DNA from: UBA7378 sp049611805
Lineage (GTDB): Bacteria > Pseudomonadota > Alphaproteobacteria > RS24
Direction: 5' to 3'
DNA: 14,867 nt
NCBI GenBank assembly: GCA_049611805.1
Contig: JBMZAX010000023.1
Location: forward strand, 1 to 14,867
The translations under genes and the position numbers were made by a program. Positions 7,150-14,112 of the stretch are shown in pieces. Numbering within the stretch: the first letter of the stretch is position 1; each line of letters begins with the position of its first letter. The notes under the pieces are model-generated. The model had not been told where the DNA came from. It was given only the letters and a program-made list of their open reading frames with translations, and ran no database searches.

Positions 7150-7215
7150 GATGAAATGAAATCTGGGATGAAATATTTGCCTGAATATGCGATGGAATAT
7201 CGCGAAAAGAGGTAG
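7150..7215 (+). other. AT-rich gap with short repeats and a 19-codon in-frame mini-ORF
   Basis: The 74 bases between hisF and hisE are clearly more AT-rich than the genes around them. They hold imperfect repeats of GATGAAATAT at 7150-7157 (shortened), 7167-7176 and 7191-7200 (GATGGAATAT). An open frame runs from ATG 7156 to TAG 7213-7215, in the same frame as hisE and three bases before its ATG. The mini-ORF has no good Shine-Dalgarno of its own. Whether it is a translated leader, an eroded N-terminal extension of hisE, or chance cannot be told here. Confidence 0.3.
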
Positions 7216-7218
7216 GAG

Positions 7219-7551
7219 ATGACGGAAACCCAAAACAGCGCGCGGGAAATCGCCGCGCTATACGAAACCATACTGGCGCGCAAAACCGCCGACCCGGCCG
7301 ACAGCTATTCGGCGCAATTGCTGGCCGATCTGCCGCGCGCCGCGCGCAAACTTGGCGAAGAGGCTTCCGAAACCATGGTTGCCGCCTTGAGCGGTACGGA
7401 CGAAGCCCTGGCGGGCGAGGCGGGCGATTTGCTCTATCACTTGCTGGTTGTGCTTGTGGCGCGGGGTGTTACGCTCGACCAGCTAACGGATGTGCTGGCC
7501 GCACGCGCCGGCACTTCCGGGCTTGACGAAAAAGCCGCGCGGGACGCCTGA
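7219..7551 (+). CDS. hisE: Phosphoribosyl-ATP pyrophosphatase
   Basis: HisE hydrolyses phosphoribosyl-ATP to phosphoribosyl-AMP, the second step of histidine synthesis. It is a stand-alone 110-residue enzyme of the MazG-like all-alpha fold; the HisI partner activity is not in this window. The metal-binding acidic helices are seen in KLGEEASETMVAAL (residues about 51-64) and EAGDLLYHLLVVL (about 75-87). The ATG is preceded by GGTAGGAG at close spacing, a strong ribosome site. It lies 74 bases after hisF and 47 before coaA, the usual alphaproteobacterial order. The C-terminal 20 residues are variable. Confidence 0.93.
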   Translation: MTETQNSAREIAALYETILARKTADPADSYSAQLLADLPRAARKLGEEASETMVAALSGTDEALAGEAGDLLYHLLVVLVARGVTLDQLTDVLAARAGTSGLDEKAARDA

Positions 7552-7598
7552 GGACGCACCGCAAATGATTTTGGCCACCGGCAGCAGAGAGTGGGAAA

Positions 7599-8549
7599 AT
7601 GGGTGAAACAGGCAGTTCTTTACCCTCGCCCTATCGGGAGTTTTCAGCCCAGGAATGGTCGCAATTGCGCGAAGGCGCGGAGCTGACCCTGAACGAAGAC
7701 GATCTGGCGAAATTGCGGGGTCTGGGCGAAACCATCTCGCTCGATGAGGTGGAAGAGATTTATCTGCCGCTGTCACGCCTGCTCAATCTTTATGTCGAGG
7801 CAACGCAAGGGCTGCACGGCGCAAGCAATGCGTTTCTGGGCCAAGAGGTCAAGGTTCCCTATATTATTGGGGTTGCCGGTTCTGTGGCGGTCGGCAAAAG
7901 CACGACGTCGCGCATTTTGCGCGAAATGCTGGCGCGTTGGCCGTCGCACCCAAAGGTCGATCTGGTGACGACGGACGGGTTTTTGTTTCCCAATGCCGTG
8001 CTGGAAGAGCGCGGGCTGATGCAACGCAAAGGCTTTCCGGAATCGTTTGACCTCAAAAATCTGCTGAATTTTCTGACGGCCGTGAAATCCGGCGCGACGC
8101 AGGCCGATGCGCCGGTCTATTCGCATATTGCCTATGATATTTTGCCGGATGAAAAAGTCTGCGTCAGCCAGCCCGATATTCTGATTGTCGAGGGTTTGAA
8201 TGTTCTCCAGCCCGCGATTGGCGGCAGCGCGCGCGAGGAGACGACGGTGGTCTCCGATTTTTTTGATTTCTCGATCTATATCGACGCCCATGCCGATATC
8301 ATTGAAGAGTGGTATGTGACGCGGTTTTTGTCGCTCAAGAAAACCGCCTTCCGCGAACCCGGTGCCTATTTTCATCGCTATGCCGAATTGACCCAGGCCG
8401 AAGCGGTCGAAACGGCGCGCGATATTTGGCGGCGCATCAATCTTGCCAATCTCAAAGAGAATATTCAGCCGACGCGCGGGCGCGCAGACCTTGTTTTGCA
8501 CAAAGCGCCCGACCACGCGATTGACCGCGTGCTGCTCAGAAAAATCTGA
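7599..8549 (+). CDS. coaA: Pantothenate kinase, type I (CoaA)
   Basis: CoaA phosphorylates pantothenate, the first and regulated step of CoA synthesis, and the E. coli type is feedback-inhibited by CoA. The 316 residues equal the E. coli length. Seen are the N-terminal SPYREFSAQEW segment, the Walker A loop GVAGSVAVGKST (about residues 90-101), the VTTDGFLFPNAVLEERGLMQRKGFPESFD region, split here as TTDGFLFPN and RKGFPESFD, the YDILPDE and DILIVEGLNVLQ strands, and the DFSIYIDA segment. All point to type I rather than type II or III kinase. The ATG follows a GAGTGGGAAA stretch. It sits behind hisE, an arrangement common in Alphaproteobacteria, so it is probably read from the his transcript. 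Confidence 0.96.
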   Translation: MGETGSSLPSPYREFSAQEWSQLREGAELTLNEDDLAKLRGLGETISLDEVEEIYLPLSRLLNLYVEATQGLHGASNAFLGQEVKVPYIIGVAGSVAVGKSTTSRILREMLARWPSHPKVDLVTTDGFLFPNAVLEERGLMQRKGFPESFDLKNLLNFLTAVKSGATQADAPVYSHIAYDILPDEKVCVSQPDILIVEGLNVLQPAIGGSAREETTVVSDFFDFSIYIDAHADIIEEWYVTRFLSLKKTAFREPGAYFHRYAELTQAEAVETARDIWRRINLANLKENIQPTRGRADLVLHKAPDHAIDRVLLRKI

Positions 8550-8557
8550 CGCTGTCC

Positions 8558-8574
8558 ATCACCTGTCGGGTGGT
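8558..8574. terminator. Weak hairpin between coaA and the PfkB kinase
   Basis: ATCACC (8558-8563) can pair with GGTGGT (8569-8574) around a five-base loop, with one T-G pair. It occupies most of the 26 bases between two convergent stop codons, so a shared terminator role is plausible. No T-run follows on either strand, which keeps confidence low. Confidence 0.22.
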
Positions 8575-8575
8575 C

Positions 8576-9583
8576 TCAAAGCCCATGCTCGGCGAAAACC
8601 GCGCGCAGGTCTTTTTCCGGGCGCGGGCCGAAATGCTGAATCACTTCCGCCGCGGCCAGCGCGCCCATGCGCCCGCAGGTTTGCGCGTCGCGCCCGCGCG
8701 CAACACCGCATAAATAGCCGGCGGCAAACTGGTCGCCCGCGCCGGTCAAATCCGTCACCGTCTCGACCGCATGGGCGTCGACATGCACGACCGCGTCCCC
8801 GCACACAATCACGGCACCCTCCGCGCCGCAGGTAATCGCGCCGTCGACGCCGGCCTTTTGCATGGCCGCGGTGATGTCTGCCATTTCCGTTACGTCCAGA
8901 AGGGCTTGGGCTTCGGCAAAATTGGCCAGCAATATGTCGATATCGCGGCCAAACAAGTCCAGAAAATCCTGCTTGTGGCGCGCGACGCAAAATGTATCCG
9001 ATAATGAAAAGCCGATGCGCCCGCCACCCGATTTGACGCGGGCCGCGGCTTGCAAAAAAGCTTCGCGCGCGGTCGGGCTGTCCCAGACATAGCCTTCGCA
9101 GAAAAGAATGCCGGTCGCGTCCAATAATTTGTCGTCCAGATCCGGCGTGGCCGTGGTGACGGATGCGCCCAATAATGTGTGCATGGTGCGCTCGGCATCG
9201 GGTGTCACCAGCACCAGACAATTGCCCGTCGGATGGTCTGTGGCATCGCATGGGGTTACCGGAAATGTCACGCCCAAATCGGTGAGGCTGTCGCGAAAGA
9301 CCCGGCCCAGCTCGTCATCGCCAATCTTGCCGATAAACCCGCCCTGCATGCCAAGCCCGGCAAGGCCGGCCACCGTATTGGCGGCAGACCCGCCCGGACG
9401 ATAGGTATGAACCTTGACGCCGTCGCGCAGCGCATTGGCGCGCGCGGCATCGACCAGTGTCATCGAGCCTTTGGGGGAGCCCAGCGCCTCCAGCGCGGGC
9501 TCGTCAACATCGGCAAAAAGATCGACCAGCGCGGCACCCATGCCGGTGATGAGGGGGCGTTCGGACAACATTTTATCGGACAT
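8576..9583 (-). CDS. PfkB-family carbohydrate/nucleoside kinase, adenosine-kinase-like
   Basis: This 335-residue protein belongs to the ribokinase/PfkB family, which phosphorylates sugars and nucleosides with ATP. Seen are the glycine-rich N-terminal region ending in PGGSAANTVAGLAGLG (PfkB signature 1, residues 63-78), IGKIGDDELG, the NFAE (NxxE) metal motif at 221-224 and signature 2 DLTGAGDQFAAGYL at 278-291, with D284 the expected catalytic base. The overall pattern resembles the group annotated as adenosine kinase in Alphaproteobacteria, but substrate cannot be settled from sequence, and ribokinase or fructokinase activity is possible. The ATG has GGAAGAG before it. It lies 26 bases after nth on the same strand and converges with coaA. 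Confidence 0.88.
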   Translation of the reverse strand: MSDKMLSERPLITGMGAALVDLFADVDEPALEALGSPKGSMTLVDAARANALRDGVKVHTYRPGGSAANTVAGLAGLGMQGGFIGKIGDDELGRVFRDSLTDLGVTFPVTPCDATDHPTGNCLVLVTPDAERTMHTLLGASVTTATPDLDDKLLDATGILFCEGYVWDSPTAREAFLQAAARVKSGGGRIGFSLSDTFCVARHKQDFLDLFGRDIDILLANFAEAQALLDVTEMADITAAMQKAGVDGAITCGAEGAVIVCGDAVVHVDAHAVETVTDLTGAGDQFAAGYLCGVARGRDAQTCGRMGALAAAEVIQHFGPRPEKDLRAVFAEHGL

Positions 9584-9609
9584 TTTACTCTTCCCGGGCT
9601 CAAGCTGAA

Positions 9610-10251
9610 CTAAATCGTTTTGGCCTTATAGCGGCACAAATCACGGACACTGCACGCGGCGCATTTGGGTTTGCGCGCCACGCACACATAGCGCCCATGC
9701 AAAATCAACCAATGGTGCGCGTGCAGACGATAGGGTTCAGGCACCCGTTTTTCCAGCCTTTTTTCGACATCGAGCACGGTTTTGCCCGGTGCCAGACCGG
9801 TGCGGTTGCCGAGGCGGAAAACATGCGTGTCGACGGCGAATGTGGCCTCGCCAAAGGCTTCGTTCATCACCACATTTGCGGTTTTGCGCCCGACGCCCGG
9901 CAAGCTCATCAGCGTCTCGCGGTCTTGCGGCACAATGCCGCCAAACCGGTCGCGCAGCATGACCGACAGGGCATGAACATTTTTGGCCTTATTGCGATAA
10001 AGCCCGATGGTTTTGATGTAATCGCGAATGCGCGCCTCGCCCAACGCGGCCATTTTTTCAGGGGTGTCGGCTTTGCGAAACAGCGCCTCGGTTGCCTTGT
10101 TGACGCCCTTATCGGTCGCCTGCGCCGACAAAACAACGGCGACCAGAAGCGTAAAATTATTGGTGAAAGCCAGTTCGGTTTGCGGTGTCGGGTCTGCGGC
10201 GGAAAGGCGCTCGAAAAACAGGGGAATGTCGGCTTTTTTCATGCGCGGCAC
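9610..10251 (-). CDS. nth: Endonuclease III (DNA glycosylase/AP lyase)
   Basis: Nth removes oxidised pyrimidines and cleaves the abasic site in base-excision repair. The 213 residues include LLVAVVLSAQATD near the N-terminus, the helix-hairpin-helix LPGVGRKTANVV with catalytic K123, the acid D141 in VDTHVFRL, and a complete 4Fe-4S loop C190-x6-C197-x2-C200-x5-C206. The GTG at 10251 is chosen because GGAGG (10261-10265 on the minus strand) is eight to nine bases before it; the ATG three codons downstream (10242) would also give a normal protein but has the ribosome site too far away. The frame is open back to 10317, giving an unlikely basic extension. It is divergent from the DUF2244 gene and precedes the PfkB kinase. 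Confidence 0.96.
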   Translation of the reverse strand: MPRMKKADIPLFFERLSAADPTPQTELAFTNNFTLLVAVVLSAQATDKGVNKATEALFRKADTPEKMAALGEARIRDYIKTIGLYRNKAKNVHALSVMLRDRFGGIVPQDRETLMSLPGVGRKTANVVMNEAFGEATFAVDTHVFRLGNRTGLAPGKTVLDVEKRLEKRVPEPYRLHAHHWLILHGRYVCVARKPKCAACSVRDLCRYKAKTI

Positions 10252-10299
10252 TTTAGCGTCCCTCCGGCGCAAGCGCAAATTGGTCGCAGGCGCGCGGCC

Positions 10300-10327
10300 T
10301 TGTTCGCCCTGCCCCATGCGCTAAATT
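10300..10327 (+). promoter_or_regulatory. Candidate promoter for the DUF2244 gene, possibly leaderless
   Basis: TTGTTC (10300-10305) and TAAATT (10322-10327) are separated by 16 bases; the matches to consensus are three and four of six. Transcription would start near 10334-10335, which is the ATG itself. No Shine-Dalgarno precedes that ATG, in keeping with a leaderless message. Confidence 0.3.
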
Positions 10328-10334
10328 GTTTCCC

Positions 10335-10826
10335 ATGACCGATATCACCGCCCTGCCGCAGGATTTTCAGCTTGTGCTGCGCCCGAATGTGTCGCTGTCG
10401 CGCGACGGCTTCGTCATTTTGATGGTGGTGTTCGCCGCCATCTGTTTGGTTGCGGGCGGGTTTTTTCTGGTGATCGGGGCCTGGCCGGTCTTCGGCTTTT
10501 TCGGGCTCGATATTCTGCTTCTCTATCTGGCGTTCCGGATTAATTATCGCCGCGCGCGCCGCTATGAGATGCTGGAAATGCGCGACGGGCGTCTGGTTCT
10601 GTCAAAAGTTACGGCGACCGGCAAGGTACGCGACTGGGTTTTCGACCCGTATTGGGTGCGGGTGCGACTGGAAAAAAACCGCGCGGATCCGGCTGTTCCG
10701 GGCGATCTGTTTTTGTCGTCGCACGGCCAAAAAGTTGCTCTGGGAGGTTTTCTGGCGCCGGCCGAGCGCGGCTCTCTGGCGGCCACGTTGGAACACACAT
10801 TGTCGCGTTTCAGAACCGGCCACTGA
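10335..10826 (+). CDS. DUF2244 family membrane protein
   Basis: DUF2244 proteins are small integral membrane proteins of unknown function, common in Alphaproteobacteria. The 163 residues begin with a short polar segment (QDFQLVLRPNVSLSRDG), followed by two hydrophobic helices at about 25-47 and 50-68, then the basic FRINYRRARRYE stretch and a soluble C-terminal domain containing DPYWVRVRLEK and LFLSSHGQKVALGGFL. The two-helix hairpin suggests that both ends are in the cytoplasm. ATG 10335 is preferred over TTG 10326 because it fits the N-terminal pattern of the family as I know it; neither has a ribosome site. It is divergent from nth, a recurring arrangement, but a functional tie to base-excision repair is not shown. 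Confidence 0.88.
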   Translation: MTDITALPQDFQLVLRPNVSLSRDGFVILMVVFAAICLVAGGFFLVIGAWPVFGFFGLDILLLYLAFRINYRRARRYEMLEMRDGRLVLSKVTATGKVRDWVFDPYWVRVRLEKNRADPAVPGDLFLSSHGQKVALGGFLAPAERGSLAATLEHTLSRFRTGH

Positions 10827-10832
10827 CTTGGG

Positions 10833-10856
10833 CTTTTTGACACGGCTCCCAAAAAG
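10833..10856. repeat. Perfect 7-bp inverted repeat upstream of the methyltransferase gene
   Basis: CTTTTTG (10833-10839) and CAAAAAG (10850-10856) flank a ten-base loop. A second possible stem, TTGGG (10828-10832) with CCCAA (10848-10852), overlaps it, so the two folds exclude each other. A perfect -35 hexamer TTGACA (10837-10842) lies inside, but no -10 is found at 15-18 bases from it. It lies in the 86-base gap after the DUF2244 gene, so it could be an operator, a weak terminator or chance. Confidence 0.3.
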
Positions 10857-10912
10857 TGCCAGCGTGAGAAAATAAAAAACGCATTAAACGCGCGAAAAAA
10901 AAGAGGCGCTCA

Positions 10913-11446
10913 ATGACCCATCACGCATCTTTCGTGTCGCCGGAAGCCTTTAAGGGCCTGACGCTGCGCTTTACCGACACTTACTTGGCCCCTTATGGGC
11001 CCGCCTTTGTCGCGGCGCGTGGCGATGAAATTGTTTTCTGGGGTTTTTGTTCGAAAGCCGAAGCGGGGGGCTTGCGCGATGCGCTGGGGCGCAAATGGCA
11101 CAATAGCGGCTGGCAGTCTGACCCCGAAGGGGTGGGGGCGCTGGCCGAAAATGCCCGCGTTGCACCCGCCCGCCTCGCATTGGCCGGCACGCCCTTTCAG
11201 CATCGCGTCTGGCAGAAATTATTGGATATCCCGCAAGGTGAGGTTACGAGCTATAAGGGGCTGGCCGATGCGCTGGGCTCGGCCCCGCGCGCCATTGGCG
11301 GGGCGGTGGGGGCCAATCCGGTTTCCCTGCTGGTGCCGTGCCACCGTGTGCTGGCGGCGGATAAGAAGCTGAACGGCTATCGCTGGGGGCTTGAGGTGAA
11401 GGCGCGCATTTTGGCGGCTGAAGGTGCCGCTTTCCAGCCCGCTTAA
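10913..11446 (+). CDS. ogt: Methylated-DNA-[protein]-cysteine S-methyltransferase (O6-alkylguanine)
   Basis: This suicide repair protein moves the methyl group from O6-methylguanine to its own cysteine. The 177-residue product has the N-terminal RNase-H-like domain (residues about 10-90) and the C-terminal active-site domain: GTPFQHRVWQKLLDIPQGEV, the helix-turn-helix SYKGLADALGSAPRAIGGAVGANP (quoted in parts) and the active-site VPCHRVL with C143. The closing NGYRWGLEVKARILAAEG is typical. AGAGG at 10902-10906 serves the ATG. It lacks the extra Ada N-terminal domain, so it is an Ogt/AdaB-type stand-alone protein; the two names cannot be separated by sequence alone. The 86 bases before it hold an inverted repeat but no convincing promoter. 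Confidence 0.93.
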   Translation: MTHHASFVSPEAFKGLTLRFTDTYLAPYGPAFVAARGDEIVFWGFCSKAEAGGLRDALGRKWHNSGWQSDPEGVGALAENARVAPARLALAGTPFQHRVWQKLLDIPQGEVTSYKGLADALGSAPRAIGGAVGANPVSLLVPCHRVLAADKKLNGYRWGLEVKARILAAEGAAFQPA

Positions 11447-11452
11447 TTGCCG

Positions 11453-11478
11453 GACTTGATTACCCGACTTGATTATCC
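11453..11478. repeat. Tandem 13-bp repeat across the gpmA stop codon
   Basis: Two adjacent copies, GACTTGATTACCC (11453-11465) and GACTTGATTATCC (11466-11478), differ at one base. They fill the 26-base space between the convergent ogt-like gene and gpmA, and the second copy contains the gpmA TAA (11473-11475). It looks like a small recent duplication. Confidence 0.6.
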
Positions 11479-12093
11479 AATTGGCAAAATGCGTTTGCCG
11501 ACAACCGCGCCCTGCGCGTTCATGTCATAAATATAAGGTTCGCCGGTGGCGATATTGACTTGCGTAATTTCGGCTTCGCTCAATTCGTCCAGCACCATCA
11601 CAAGCGCGCGCAAGGAATTGCCATGCGCGGCCACCAGCACATTTTCACCGGCATTAATCCGCGCCATGATTGTGCCGTTAAAATAGGGCAATACCCGCTC
11701 GGCCGTGTCTTTCAGGCTTTCACCGCCCGGCGGCGGTATGTCATAGGAGCGCCGCCAGATATGCACTTGCTCTTCGCCCCATTTTTCGCGCGCATCATCT
11801 TTGTTCAGCCCCGACAAATCGCCATAATCGCGCTCGTTAAGCGCCAGATTGCGGATGGTTTGCAAATCCGTCTGGCCCTGCTCTTCCAGCAACAGGGCGC
11901 AGGTTTTTTGCGCGCGCATCAACTCGGATGTGAACGCAATGTCGAAATTAATGCCCTCGGCTTTGAGCGCGCGTCCGGCATTGCGCGCTTCCGTGACGCC
12001 CTGCGCGGTCAAATCCGGGTCGCGCCATCCGGTAAACAGATTTTGCCGGTTCCATTCGCTCTGGCCGTGCCGCACGAGAATAAGCTGGCTCAT
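11473..12093 (-). CDS. gpmA: 2,3-bisphosphoglycerate-dependent phosphoglycerate mutase
   Basis: GpmA interconverts 3- and 2-phosphoglycerate in glycolysis and gluconeogenesis through a phosphohistidine. The 206-residue protein has VRHGQSEWN with H9, the R60 position in SELMRAQKT, LNERDYGDLSG with E87, and AAHGNSLRA with H157. It is the compact form: the stretch after WRRSYDIPPPGGESL lacks the roughly 25-residue insert seen in E. coli GpmA, as is normal in Alphaproteobacteria. The GGGAGA site precedes the ATG at good distance. It follows dapB by 21 bases and is the last gene of the dnaK-dnaJ-dapB-gpmA group. The assignment is firm; the histidine-phosphatase superfamily includes other enzymes, but these motifs are specific. 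Confidence 0.95.
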   Translation of the reverse strand: MSQLILVRHGQSEWNRQNLFTGWRDPDLTAQGVTEARNAGRALKAEGINFDIAFTSELMRAQKTCALLLEEQGQTDLQTIRNLALNERDYGDLSGLNKDDAREKWGEEQVHIWRRSYDIPPPGGESLKDTAERVLPYFNGTIMARINAGENVLVAAHGNSLRALVMVLDELSEAEITQVNIATGEPYIYDMNAQGAVVGKRILPIG

Positions 12094-12114
12094 ATCGGTT
12101 CTCCCAAACCTTAA

Positions 12115-12930
12115 TCAGGACTTTGGCGGCTCGCTCAACCCCAGAACATCCTGCATGGAAAAAAGCCCCGGCCCGCGCCCATGCGCCCATTGCGCGGCTT
12201 TTAATGCGCCGCGTGCAAAAATATCGCGTGTCTCGGCACGGTGGCCCAGAACAAGGGTCTCGCCGTCACCGGCAAAAACGACATCGTGATGGCCGACCAC
12301 CGAGCCGCCGCGCAAAACCGCAAAGCCGATATCACCGGCCTTGCGCGCGCCGGTCATGCCGTCGCGTCCGCTGTCGCGTGTCTCGGCCAGATCGACATCG
12401 CGGCCCTTGGCGGCCTCTTCGCCCAGCAACAACGCCGTTCCGGACGGCGCATCGACCTTGTGGCGGTGGTGCATGTCGAGAATTTCAATATCCCAGTCTG
12501 CGCCCAGCGCGGTGGCGGCTTGGCGCACCAATGCGCCCAGCAAATTGACGCCCAAGCTCATATTGCCCGATTTGACCAGCGTTGCGTGGCGTGCGGCGGC
12601 ACCGAGCGCGGCCTCGTCTTCGGCGCTGAAGCCGGTGGTGCCGATAATATGGACAATGCGGGCCTGCGCACACAGGCCGGCCATTTCAAGGCTTGCGGCC
12701 GGTGTCGAAAAATCAATCACGGCATCGGCACCGCTGATCAGCTCAAGCGCGTCGGCGCGCACCGGCAGGCCGTTTTCGGGCAGACCGGCAAGCACGCCCA
12801 AATCCGCGCCCATATCGGCATGTTCCGGCCCTTCAAGCCCACCATGCAGTTCAAGCACCGGATCGGCATCGATCAGACGAACAAGCGTTAGCCCCATGCG
12901 GCCCGCGCAACCATTTACCAAGATTTTCAT
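12115..12930 (-). CDS. dapB: 4-hydroxy-tetrahydrodipicolinate reductase
   Basis: DapB reduces hydroxy-tetrahydrodipicolinate with NAD(P)H, on the way to meso-diaminopimelate and lysine. The 271 residues show the nucleotide-binding GCAGRMG at 7-13, VIDFSTP at 71-77, IIGTTGF at 95-101, SGNMSLGVN at 121-129 and the substrate-binding, catalytic DMHHRHKVDAPSGTA at 152-165 with H154, H155 and K158. The C-terminal half keeps the VGHHDV and HRAETRDIFARGALKAA blocks. The ATG has only a weak AGAAG site and lies 36 bases after the dnaJ stop, so coupling with dnaJ is probable. The length is normal. Confidence 0.97.
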   Translation of the reverse strand: MKILVNGCAGRMGLTLVRLIDADPVLELHGGLEGPEHADMGADLGVLAGLPENGLPVRADALELISGADAVIDFSTPAASLEMAGLCAQARIVHIIGTTGFSAEDEAALGAAARHATLVKSGNMSLGVNLLGALVRQAATALGADWDIEILDMHHRHKVDAPSGTALLLGEEAAKGRDVDLAETRDSGRDGMTGARKAGDIGFAVLRGGSVVGHHDVVFAGDGETLVLGHRAETRDIFARGALKAAQWAHGRGPGLFSMQDVLGLSEPPKS

Positions 12931-12966
12931 GAGTTCTTCTATAGCAGGGAGTTATCCGTCAGACTA

Positions 12967-14088
12967 TCAGCTTTTGCTCCGCGCCTTAAATTCGGCAACG
13001 CCCGGATAATTGGCGTCTTTAAGGCTGGCCTCAAACGCATCCAGCAATTTTTGCTGGTCGCGGCTCAGCTTGGCCGGCATTTCGACATCAATCTGAATGT
13101 ATAAATCGCCATGATTGCGCGCGCGCAAAATCGGCATGCCCTTGCCGCGCAAACGGAATTGCTGGCCCGTCTGGGCACCGGCGGGAATGGTCAGCTTCAC
13201 CCGTTTGCCGTCCAGCAGGGGCACATCAAGGGCTCCGCCCTTAACGGCCAGACCAAAGGGCACCGGCATGGCGCAGAACAAATCCGCCCCGTCGCGTTGC
13301 AAATAGCTGTGCGGTTGAATGTTCACAAAAACATAAAGGTCGCCGGCCACGGCGCCGCGCTCTCCGGCATCGCCCTCGCCCGACAGGCGGATGCGCGTGC
13401 CGTCTTCAACGCCTGCCGGCACACTGACCGACAGCGAACGCTGTTGTTGAACATGGCCCACGCCATTACAGGACGGGCAGGGGTCGGTGATAATCTGGCC
13501 GGTTCCGTGGCAGGCATGGCACGGGCGCTCAACCATGAAAAAGCCCTGTTGCGCGCGCACCTTGCCATGTCCGGCGCATGTGCCGCAGGTGCTGGGCGCC
13601 GTGCCGGACCGCGCGCCGCTGCCGCCGCAGGCCTCGCAAGCCGCCGCGCGCGTCAGATTGATCTGGCGTTCGGTGCCGTCAAAGGCTTCTTCCAGCGTGA
13701 TGCTGATCTCGGCGCGCAAATCCGTGCCGCGGCGTTGCTGGCGTCGACGCCCGCCACGACCGCCGCGCCCGCCGCCGAAAAATTCTTCGAAAATATCGCC
13801 CATGCCGCCGAAATCGCCGAAATTCGAAAAGCCGCCGGCTTGTGCGCCGGGGCCATTGCCGCCCTCAAAAGCGGCATGGCCGAACTGGTCATAGGCCGCG
13901 CGGCTTTGCGGGTCTTTCAACACGTCATAGGCTTCGGAAATCTGTTTGAATTTGCGCTCGGCCTCGGCATCGCCGGGATTGACATCCGGGTGATATTGCT
14001 TCGCCAGCTTGCGATAGGCTGATTTCAGTTCGGCATCACCGGCCGTCTTTTTGACGCCAAGCAGGGCATAATAGTCCTCTTTTGCCAT
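12967..14088 (-). CDS. dnaJ: Chaperone DnaJ (Hsp40)
   Basis: DnaJ delivers substrates to DnaK and stimulates its ATPase. The 373-residue protein is a full type I Hsp40: J domain at 1-70 with HPD at 33-35, a Gly/Phe-rich stretch at about 72-112, then the zinc domain with four intact CxxCxGxG repeats at 151-158, 168-175, 190-197 and 204-211, followed by the C-terminal substrate-binding beta domains (VSVPAGVEDGTRIRLSGEGDAG and LTIPAGAQTGQQFRLRGKG blocks, quoted in part). AGGAG lies seven bases before the ATG. It follows dnaK by 24 bases on the same strand, so the two are probably cotranscribed from a promoter outside the window, expected to be heat-shock controlled. Confidence 0.98.
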   Translation of the reverse strand: MAKEDYYALLGVKKTAGDAELKSAYRKLAKQYHPDVNPGDAEAERKFKQISEAYDVLKDPQSRAAYDQFGHAAFEGGNGPGAQAGGFSNFGDFGGMGDIFEEFFGGGRGGRGGRRRQQRRGTDLRAEISITLEEAFDGTERQINLTRAAACEACGGSGARSGTAPSTCGTCAGHGKVRAQQGFFMVERPCHACHGTGQIITDPCPSCNGVGHVQQQRSLSVSVPAGVEDGTRIRLSGEGDAGERGAVAGDLYVFVNIQPHSYLQRDGADLFCAMPVPFGLAVKGGALDVPLLDGKRVKLTIPAGAQTGQQFRLRGKGMPILRARNHGDLYIQIDVEMPAKLSRDQQKLLDAFEASLKDANYPGVAEFKARSKS

Positions 14089-14112
14089 GCGGCGGCTCCT
14101 GATGCTGGACGG

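Noticed and set aside
7156..7215. The mini-ORF as a histidine attenuator leader peptide
   Set aside because: It has no run of His codons, lies inside the cluster rather than before hisB, and no terminator/antiterminator fold is evident.
10837..10842. Perfect TTGACA as the -35 of the methyltransferase promoter
   Set aside because: No plausible -10 lies 15-18 bases downstream; the AT-rich stretch begins too far away.
12241..12891. Long plus-strand frames (about 216 codons) over dapB, and about 300 codons over dnaJ (13111-14022)
   Set aside because: dapB and dnaJ have complete motif sets on the minus strand; the opposite frames show no recognisable domain.
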